Source of the DNA: Thermodesulfovibrio sp.
GTDB lineage: Bacteria > Nitrospirota > Thermodesulfovibrionia > Thermodesulfovibrionales > JdFR-85
NCBI GenBank assembly: GCA_027016675.1
Contig: JALUSH010000219.1
Coordinates: 1 to 8,390 of the forward strand
Length of the DNA: 8,390 nucleotides
Direction: 5' to 3'
Under the pieces are notes generated by a model. The model saw only the letters and a list, made by a program, of their open reading frames with translations. It did no database searches and was not told the origin of the DNA. Position 1 is the stretch's first letter; every line of letters begins with the position of its first letter. Both the position numbers and the translations under genes were made by a program. Of the stretch, positions 1-5,684 are shown in pieces.

Positions 1-10
1 TTATGAATCC

Positions 11-1501
11 ATGTCAAACTCCTCAATAAGTTCTTACCCAGAAGGCTCTCCAGAGGATATATCTACTCAAAACAGTATGGAAAACCGTCAATATTCCGAT
101 GAAAGATTGATTGAGATAGATAGATTGAATGCTATATACAGGGAACTGAGAAGAACAGAAAAATTATTTGTTCATGAAATTAACGGATATTTAAAAGCAC
201 AGCAGGAAGAGAAGGAAGCCTTGCTGAGAGAAGTTCAGATACGGGATTTATATATTGATAAGTTGAAAGCGCTACTAAAAGAATCATCTGAGAAGCTGGA
301 GACCGCATCCGTGGCATCAAAAAGGGCAGAAGAGGTAGTCAAGGCATTTGAGAAGACCATAATGAATTTAAAAAGAGATACACTTTCTGCTTCTACATCT
401 ATGGCAGTTGGAGAATTATGCTTTAGTTCGGGTAGATATCAAGATGCAAAAACCTTTTTTTATCGTGCCTTAAAGGCGCCAGAGTTGCAGCCTGATGTAT
501 TCAACAACCTGGCAGTTGTAAGCTTTAATGAAGGGAATCCCTTATCTGCAAAATATTATCTCCTTGAATCACTCAGGATTGACCCTGAAAATAGAGAGGC
601 AAAAATGAACCTTGCCCAGATAGAAAGGCTCTCTTATGATGAAGATCAGTTCCACGAATACCTGAGAGCAATACCAGGAAAAATACAATTTCATACGCAT
701 GAAAAGGCACTGTTTCTGGATCCCTGGTATCATGATTTTAGCACTCTCGGTATAAAGACTCCACAGAGACAAGGATACTGCGAGTTAAACCAAAAAAGTA
801 AAGAGGACAATATTTTTGAACTCATCAATGAGGCTATAAGAATATGTAAAAACAAGTCAGATAAAGTAAAAGGCATAGAACTTTTCTCAGCAGATGCCTA
901 TTATTCCAATTATGCTATAAGAGTCGGCGCTGATGAAATACTTGCCATAGACATTGATGATTACGAAATTGAGAAAGGAAAACTTATAAGCAGACTGCTT
1001 GGCAATTCTGACAGGATCAGGTTTAAATGGGGGGATGTATTTAATCTTCCTGATGGTTATGATTTTTGTATATGTGCTGGTGGGCTTTATCACATAGAGA
1101 ATCCCCATGAACTTCTTCAGTTGCTCACTAAAAAGATAAAAACAGCTATTGTAATCCAGACCGTTTATTCCCTCTCTAATGAATCTGAAGACTACTTTGA
1201 ATCACCTGCACCTGGATGGACATGGGGATGCAGGTTTAGTTATAAATATCTTTTGAACATTGTTAAAGAGGCGGGATGGTATATACTATTGGACAGAATC
1301 GGGATTCTCAGTGGAAATGAACGACCAGAAGATAGAGGCTCAGCATTTTTGTTATGTGTATCACAAGGACAATTTAACTCTGATGAGATTGGTGAAATAA
1401 GAAAACTTTTAATGTCCGACGGCTTAGTAGTGAGCGAAAAAACAGATAGGCATCTACGGACAGCAAGCGAAACTGAAAAATATGGAGAAATATCTCTATG
1501 A
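11..1501 (+). CDS. Coiled-coil/TPR protein with C-terminal SAM-dependent methyltransferase (CmoB/DUF1698-like)
   Basis: The predicted cytoplasmic protein has 496 residues. After a polar N-terminus, residues about 30-122 are rich in Glu, Lys and Leu and look like a long coiled coil. Residues about 129-207 form two TPR units (GELCFSSGRYQDAKTFFYRAL, then a unit containing FNNLAVVSFNEGNPLSAKYY). Residues about 230-450 resemble a class I SAM methyltransferase of the CmoB/DUF1698 kind: WYHDF at 239-243, a motif I region IELFSADAYYSNYAIRVGA at 289-307, AIDIDD at 312-317, and GGLYHIENPHELL at 357-369. The motif I loop lacks the usual glycines (SADA), so activity is likely but not certain. The substrate is unknown; given the glycosyltransferases downstream, a sugar hydroxyl or carboxyl is a reasonable guess. 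The stop overlaps the next start by ATGA. Start caveat: the frame is open to the left edge and no ribosome binding site lies in the ten bases before this ATG, so the true start may lie outside the window. Confidence 0.85.
   Translation: MSNSSISSYPEGSPEDISTQNSMENRQYSDERLIEIDRLNAIYRELRRTEKLFVHEINGYLKAQQEEKEALLREVQIRDLYIDKLKALLKESSEKLETASVASKRAEEVVKAFEKTIMNLKRDTLSASTSMAVGELCFSSGRYQDAKTFFYRALKAPELQPDVFNNLAVVSFNEGNPLSAKYYLLESLRIDPENREAKMNLAQIERLSYDEDQFHEYLRAIPGKIQFHTHEKALFLDPWYHDFSTLGIKTPQRQGYCELNQKSKEDNIFELINEAIRICKNKSDKVKGIELFSADAYYSNYAIRVGADEILAIDIDDYEIEKGKLISRLLGNSDRIRFKWGDVFNLPDGYDFCICAGGLYHIENPHELLQLLTKKIKTAIVIQTVYSLSNESEDYFESPAPGWTWGCRFSYKYLLNIVKEAGWYILLDRIGILSGNERPEDRGSAFLLCVSQGQFNSDEIGEIRKLLMSDGLVVSEKTDRHLRTASETEKYGEISL
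395..631 (+). repeat. TPR module, copy 1 (within gene 1)
   Basis: This segment encodes two tandem TPR-like helical hairpins, residues about 129-207 of gene 1. The pattern is GE.CF..G.Y..A...F..AL, then NN.......G....A...L..++..DP, then NL. It aligns without large gaps to the modules in the next two genes. TPRs usually bind proteins or, in OGT-like enzymes, align protein substrates. Here the module sits between the coiled coil and the methyltransferase. Confidence 0.8.
1484..1487 (+). promoter_or_regulatory. Ribosome binding site for gene 2
   Basis: GGAG lies ten bases before the ATG at 1498, inside the end of gene 1. It supports a start that overlaps the previous stop as ATGA, and so supports translational coupling. 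Confidence 0.6.
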
Positions 1502-2682
1502 TACATACACTACTCGGTAATAATACAGAAATTAAAAAAATATATCAGGACTTGCACATAGATAAGATGTTTGTCAATTCTCTGAACTCATTATACGCTC
1601 ATCCTGATTATCGAGGATCGGCAGACACAGGAGTAAAAAATTTACTTTTTAGTCTGACAATCTCTATTAGACCATATAGAGTTTTGGAAATAGGTGCGCA
1701 TGTGGGCACCACTACACTTATATTGCTTTACGCACTAAAGCTCAATAATTATGGTAAGGTCTTTGCCATAGAACCCCAGGAACATTTCTTTAATAAACTT
1801 GTACATTGTGTTGAATTTGCAGGATTAAAGGATTATCTTCATGCTATTAAAGGTTTTTCAACTGACCCGTCAGTGCTTGAGCAATTAAAAAGAGAATCTC
1901 CTTTCGATATTATTTATATCGATGCAAAACATGATAAAAAAGAGGTGGTGCGAGAACTTGCTATATATTATCCAATGCTTGTTGATAATGGACTTTTTGT
2001 TCTCCATGATACCTCTGACTGGGCTATGTCACTTGATACGGAGAAACAGGGAGGGGTGAGGTCTGCAATAATCGAGATATGCAATAGTTATGAGGATATG
2101 AACCCTATATTTTTAGAACCTCCTGTATGGAAGCATATAACCGGTATGGCCTTGATTGCAAAACAGAAGATTATCAATAAGGGTAAAGATTCATTAAGAA
2201 GATATATACGAGAACTTTCAGAGGGAATTCAGAAGAGAGAAAGAGAACTTGAATCGCTTAAAGAGGAATTGAAGAGAAAAGAGGAGTTAATCTCATTATA
2301 CCATTCAATAATAGATGAAAGAAACTCAATGATAGAGAATATGAAAGGAATTGCATCTGCTTCTGTGAAACTATCTACATTGATTGAAAAGGAAGGTGGC
2401 AGCCCTGAACTTCTAAATAAAATAGGAGAGATATGTTTCTATCTTGGACTATACAGGAGGGCGGAAGTTCTTTTTTTCAAGGCCTTAGAGAAGGAACCCG
2501 AAAATACTGAAATACTTAACAACATTGGGGTACTAAAAACCCTTCAGGGCGACAATACAGATGCAAAAGAATATTTTTTACGTGCAATAAGGTTATCACC
2601 AGATTTTAAAGAAGCACAGAAAAACCTTGCTGCAATGGAAGTAAATCATCCTGATGTTGTTTCATCTAAGAAGGAGAGATGA
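1498..2682 (+). CDS. Methyltransf_24-type SAM methyltransferase with C-terminal coiled coil and TPRs
   Basis: The protein has 394 residues. Residues about 25-222 are a class I SAM-dependent methyltransferase: motif I VLEIGAHVGTTTL (62-74), the acidic ribose-contacting position in FAIEP (89-93), FDIIYIDAKHDKKEV (136-150), and GLFVLHDT (165-172). The ID.KH.KKEV plus LHDT layout matches the Methyltransf_24/CmcI-like O-methyltransferases often found in polysaccharide and natural-product clusters. The SAM-binding glycines are intact, unlike in gene 1, so it is probably active. Residues about 224-285 are a highly charged coiled coil. Residues about 303-380 are two TPR units related to those of gene 1. 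It overlaps gene 1 by ATGA at its start and gene 3 by ATGA at its end. The acceptor cannot be read from the sequence; a sugar hydroxyl is the likeliest inference from context. Confidence 0.88.
   Translation: MIHTLLGNNTEIKKIYQDLHIDKMFVNSLNSLYAHPDYRGSADTGVKNLLFSLTISIRPYRVLEIGAHVGTTTLILLYALKLNNYGKVFAIEPQEHFFNKLVHCVEFAGLKDYLHAIKGFSTDPSVLEQLKRESPFDIIYIDAKHDKKEVVRELAIYYPMLVDNGLFVLHDTSDWAMSLDTEKQGGVRSAIIEICNSYEDMNPIFLEPPVWKHITGMALIAKQKIINKGKDSLRRYIRELSEGIQKRERELESLKEELKRKEELISLYHSIIDERNSMIENMKGIASASVKLSTLIEKEGGSPELLNKIGEICFYLGLYRRAEVLFFKALEKEPENTEILNNIGVLKTLQGDNTDAKEYFLRAIRLSPDFKEAQKNLAAMEVNHPDVVSSKKER
2404..2637 (+). repeat. TPR module, copy 2 (within gene 2)
   Basis: This segment encodes residues about 303-380 of gene 2. 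It contains GEICFYLGLYRRAEVLFFKA, then ILNNIGVLKTLQGDNTDAK, then LRAIRLSPDFKEAQKNLAAM. It matches copy 1 position by position (GELCF/GEICF, FFYRAL/FFKAL, FNNLAV/LNNIGV, EAKMNLAQ/EAQKNLAA). Here the module follows the catalytic domain instead of preceding it. Confidence 0.82.
2671..2676 (+). promoter_or_regulatory. Ribosome binding site for gene 3; makes its start ambiguous
   Basis: AAGGAG ends only two bases before the ATG at 2679, which is too close for ordinary initiation, but eleven bases before an in-frame ATG at 2688. Either the ATGA overlap is used by termination-reinitiation, or the protein starts three codons later at 2688. The difference is three residues (MKE). Confidence 0.55.
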
Positions 2683-3836
2683 AAGAAATGAAAGAGATAC
2701 AAGAGATAATTCAATCATACAGTATGGTACACCTGAATAAGTGTCCAGTATGTGTTGGAGAGAATATCATGCCCTGGCACAGGGTTAATGGATGGATTCT
2801 CAAGGAATGCAGTTGTTGCGGATTTGTCTTCCTTGATCCAAGACCAGACCGCTCTTATTACAAAAATCTCTATGATCCCTTATCGCAGTATGAGTATTTA
2901 GTCGATGGTGTACAGTATATGAAAAAGGAGAAAGACTTTATAGATGCATATAATAACTGGCTTGCAGATATTGAAAAGATGATCTCAAAGGGCACACTGC
3001 TTGAGATTGGCTCTGCTCTTGGCTACTTTCTGGAGGCAGCAAGGAGACGTGGGTGGGAAGTATATGGTGTGGAAGTAAGTAGTGGCGGTGTCAGGTGTTG
3101 TAAGGAACGATATGGTATAGATGTGTTCTGCGGAGAGATAAAAGAAGCGGGAATACCTTCAGGATATTTTGACTGTATTGTTACCCTTCATACCCTTGAG
3201 CATGTCTATGATCCTATGGAATTAATGTCAGAATGTTACAGAGTATTGAGACCAGGGGGACTGATTGTAATCGAGATTCCCTATCTGAAATCCGTTGATG
3301 CCAGAAATAGCAATGTCCTTGATGATATACCCATGCATCTTAATTTCTTTACAGTGGAGACCCTTGAGATGCTTCTTAACAGGGCAGGTTTTGTGTGTTT
3401 AGAGATTGCAAAAGGTGAGAATTTGCAGATATATGCAAAAAGGGCTGTTAATTCACAATCCATCCATGATAAATCAAAGGCTCTCTCTGTGTATGAAAGG
3501 ATGCTGAGCACTGGAGAAGAGTTCTTTAAAAAGGGTCTCTATCTTGAATCCTTAAGGATGTTCAATATAATGAAGGATTTATTTGAGAATGACGCGGCTA
3601 TCCTTAATAATATTGGTGCTGTGCTCTGGGCTATTGGAGAGCAGGAGCAGGCCATGCGGGTTATTGAACATGCCTTAAAGATAGATTGCAGGTACTGGGA
3701 TGGTCTTATAAATCTGATTCATATGCAAAGACAGGTTGGCAGAGATTTGGTAACACACCAGTATGTGAAACTTTTTGGAGGTGAGTATTCTGATAATGTA
3801 TGGAGCAGGAAATTGCAGGAAATAGCAGAGGCTTGA
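2679..3836 (+). CDS. Zinc-ribbon SAM methyltransferase (Methyltransf_23-type) with C-terminal TPRs
   Basis: The protein has 385 residues. A four-cysteine zinc ribbon opens it: CPVC at 22-25 paired with CSCC at 44-47, followed by GFVFLDPRP, the usual lead-in of sugar-cluster methyltransferases of this type. Residues about 105-245 are a class I methyltransferase with LLEIGSALGYFLEAA (107-121), VYGVEVS (128-134), FDCIVTLHTLEHVYDP (164-179), LRPGGLIVIEIP (190-201) and MHLNFFTVETLEMLL (219-233). All SAM-binding motifs look intact. Residues about 275-352 form a TPR module related to those in genes 1 and 2. The likely role is methylation of a nucleotide-sugar or glycan, inferred from the family and from the glycosyltransferases downstream. 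The ATG at 2679 was kept for the ATGA overlap with gene 2; ATG 2688 fits the ribosome binding site better. The stop lies 12 bases before asnB. Confidence 0.9.
   Translation: MKEMKEIQEIIQSYSMVHLNKCPVCVGENIMPWHRVNGWILKECSCCGFVFLDPRPDRSYYKNLYDPLSQYEYLVDGVQYMKKEKDFIDAYNNWLADIEKMISKGTLLEIGSALGYFLEAARRRGWEVYGVEVSSGGVRCCKERYGIDVFCGEIKEAGIPSGYFDCIVTLHTLEHVYDPMELMSECYRVLRPGGLIVIEIPYLKSVDARNSNVLDDIPMHLNFFTVETLEMLLNRAGFVCLEIAKGENLQIYAKRAVNSQSIHDKSKALSVYERMLSTGEEFFKKGLYLESLRMFNIMKDLFENDAAILNNIGAVLWAIGEQEQAMRVIEHALKIDCRYWDGLINLIHMQRQVGRDLVTHQYVKLFGGEYSDNVWSRKLQEIAEA
3501..3734 (+). repeat. TPR module, copy 3 (within gene 3)
   Basis: This segment encodes residues about 275-352 of gene 3. It contains GEEFFKKGLYLESLRMFNIM, then ILNNIGAVLWAIGEQEQAM and EHALKIDCRYWDGLINL. 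It is the most diverged of the three modules, but it keeps the GE.[CF]F..G.Y opening, the ILNNIGA helix and the AL+ID....+..NL close. As in gene 2, it lies after the methyltransferase. Confidence 0.7.
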
Positions 3837-3841
3837 AGGAG
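3836..3841 (+). promoter_or_regulatory. Ribosome binding site for asnB
   Basis: AAGGAG sits seven bases before the ATG at 3849, beginning at the last base of the gene 3 stop codon. Spacing is ideal. It fixes the start so that Cys follows the initiator Met, as the glutaminase requires. Confidence 0.8.
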
Positions 3842-3848
3842 TTCGCTT

Positions 3849-5684
3849 ATGTGTGGTATCTGTGGAATAATCAGTCCTCATAGGAAGGTAGAAGTTTCAG
3901 TACTTGAAAGGATGAGGGATATACTTGTTCATCGGGGGCCTGATGACGCAGGCATTTATATATCAGGTGATAAAACTGCCGGCCTCGGCCATAGAAGACT
4001 CAGCATCATAGACCTCTCGCCAGCAGGCAGACAGCCGATGACAAATGAGGATGGGACTGTCTGGGTAACATACAATGGAGAGATTTATAATTTCATAGAA
4101 TTGAGAGATGAACTTGAAAAAAGAGGTCATCGGTTTCGCTCAAGAACAGATACAGAGGTGATACTTCATCTCTATGAAGAGTATGGAGATGGGTTTGTGA
4201 GACACCTTGATGGTCAGTTTGCCTTTGGACTCTGGGATGATAAAGAGAAAAAACTCATACTTGCAAGAGACAGGTTTGGAAAGAAGCCCCTTTATTATTA
4301 TCATAAAGGAGAAATCCTGGTCTTTGCTTCAGAGATAAAGTCCATTCTACAGTATCCCTATATTGAGAAACAGATCAATCTTTATTCATTATATGACTAT
4401 CTTACATTCCAGTATGTGCCATACCCTGAGACAATATTTCAGGACATAAGAAAACTTCCACCTTCCAGTATGATGGTATTCATGAAAGGCATTGCCACAA
4501 TAAGGAGATACTATAAGATTGATTTCATTCCAGAAGGGCCTTTTAGAGAGGATGGATACTATGAAGAGAGAATTTACGAGGGCCTGAAGGAGGCGGTAAA
4601 AAAGAGACTTATCAGTGATGTTCCCCTTGGAGTTTTCCTTAGCGGAGGTTTAGATTCAAGTACCATTGTAGCATTGATGACAGAGCAGGCAGGAGACAGA
4701 GTTAAAACATTTTCTGTAGGCTTTAAGGAGAAGGAATATTCAGAGACCGATTATGCTACAGAGGTTGCAAGAGCTCTGGATACTGATCATGAAGAAATAA
4801 TCCTTGAGCCTGCTTCAGCAATGGATCTGATACCTGAACTGGCAAGACAGTTTGATGAGCCCCTTGCTGATCAGGCAGCAGTGCCAACCTATTTGATGTC
4901 AAAGATAGCTAAAGATAAGGTAACAGTCTGTTTATCAGGTGAGGGTGGTGACGAGATCTTTGGAGGATATCCACGCTACCATATAGCCATCAGAAACAGA
5001 GAGCTTGCAGACTCTCTGAGTATTGGCAATAGTGAGATAAAAGGAGAAATCCTGGATGCACTTATTCCGGATACCTCTCAATATGTAAAGAGTCTCTGTT
5101 CCTTTGATGATAAAGAAAAGCCACTTGTTATTAAAAAAGATATTTATGAAGAAGTAATTAAAAGAAAAAATGGCTCTTATCCTCATGTGGAAAGGGTTAT
5201 GAATGAGTGCAGAGGCCTGGACTATCTTACAGTTTTACAATACACGGATATCAACACTTATCTTACAGATAATCTTATGGTAAAGGTTGACAGGGCAAGC
5301 ATGCTGGCATCCCTTGAGATAAGGGCACCCATGCTTGATCATATGCTTGTGGAAACTGCACTTAATATGCCTGTTAATCTCAAAGTCAGAGCTGGCATAC
5401 AGAAGTATATACTCAGAAAGTTAATGAAGGACAAACTGCCTACACGGATAATATGGAGACGGAAGATGGGGTTTTCCCTTCCTCTCCCAAAATGGTTTAA
5501 GGGAGACCTGAATGATTATGCAAGAGATCTTCTTCTTGGGTGGAGGCCAGGGGAAGCGCAGTTCTTCAATAAGACCTACGTTAAGGCCCTCCTGGAAAAA
5601 GAATGGTATGAAAGCTTTTCCATGGCCTTAAAGGTCTGGACACTGTTGATCTTTGAAGAATGGAGGCGGCAGTACAATGTATAA
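3849..5684 (+). CDS. asnB: Asparagine synthase (glutamine-hydrolysing), AsnB family
   Basis: The 611-residue length is normal for the family. The N-terminal class II glutamine amidotransferase domain (1 to about 210) opens MCGICGI, with Cys2 as nucleophile once Met is removed. It also shows HRGPDDAG (28-35), RRLSIIDLSPAGRQPM (49-64), YNGEIYN (75-81) and RTDTEV (99-104). The synthetase domain has the ATP-pyrophosphatase loop SGGLDSS (265-271), SGEGGDEIFGGY (363-374), with Glu365 at the place of the Glu of E. coli AsnB needed for the aspartyl-AMP step, and DRASMLASLEIRAPMLD (481-497). All catalytic positions checked are present. The classical reaction is Asp + Gln + ATP to Asn + Glu + AMP + PPi. 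Homologues inside O-antigen and capsule loci (WbpS-like) are thought to amidate sugar carboxyl groups; position inside this operon makes that a real alternative. The stop overlaps gene 5 by eight bases. Confidence 0.95.
   Translation: MCGICGIISPHRKVEVSVLERMRDILVHRGPDDAGIYISGDKTAGLGHRRLSIIDLSPAGRQPMTNEDGTVWVTYNGEIYNFIELRDELEKRGHRFRSRTDTEVILHLYEEYGDGFVRHLDGQFAFGLWDDKEKKLILARDRFGKKPLYYYHKGEILVFASEIKSILQYPYIEKQINLYSLYDYLTFQYVPYPETIFQDIRKLPPSSMMVFMKGIATIRRYYKIDFIPEGPFREDGYYEERIYEGLKEAVKKRLISDVPLGVFLSGGLDSSTIVALMTEQAGDRVKTFSVGFKEKEYSETDYATEVARALDTDHEEIILEPASAMDLIPELARQFDEPLADQAAVPTYLMSKIAKDKVTVCLSGEGGDEIFGGYPRYHIAIRNRELADSLSIGNSEIKGEILDALIPDTSQYVKSLCSFDDKEKPLVIKKDIYEEVIKRKNGSYPHVERVMNECRGLDYLTVLQYTDINTYLTDNLMVKVDRASMLASLEIRAPMLDHMLVETALNMPVNLKVRAGIQKYILRKLMKDKLPTRIIWRRKMGFSLPLPKWFKGDLNDYARDLLLGWRPGEAQFFNKTYVKALLEKEWYESFSMALKVWTLLIFEEWRRQYNV
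5662..5666 (+). promoter_or_regulatory. Ribosome binding site deciding the start of gene 5
   Basis: GGAGG lies ten bases before the ATG at 5677. An upstream in-frame TTG at 5653 would place this site inside the coding region and leave it unused. The ATG also puts the first zinc-ribbon cysteine at residue 4, as is usual for such proteins. Confidence 0.75.

Noticed and set aside
3..29. Small frame from ATG at 3 overlapping TGA at 4-6
   Set aside because: It stops after eight codons (TAA at 27-29), overlaps gene 1 and has no support.
1240..1506. Reverse-strand open frame of 88 codons opposite the end of gene 1
   Set aside because: It lies fully opposite well-supported coding sequence, shows no recognisable domain, and the plus-strand frame has clear methyltransferase motifs. 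The same holds for the other reverse-strand frames at 569-772, 887-1108, 3281-3511, 3675-3881, 4935-5186, 5732-5914, 6003-6269, 6895-7143 and 7085-7288.
455..2477. T7 runs at 455-461 (gene 1) and 2471-2477 (gene 2), at nearly the same place in the TPR module, as possible phase-variation tracts
   Set aside because: Seven bases is short for slipped-strand phase variation, and both runs simply encode the conserved FF of the TPR helix, one base out of register with each other. Both frames are intact.
3837..3848. Terminator or promoter in the only intergenic gap
   Set aside because: The gap is twelve bases and holds most of the asnB ribosome binding site; there is no room for a hairpin and T-run or for a promoter.
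5653..5676. TTG start for gene 5, adding MKNGGGST
   Set aside because: A GGAGG site ten bases before the ATG at 5677 fits much better, and the zinc ribbon begins directly after that ATG.
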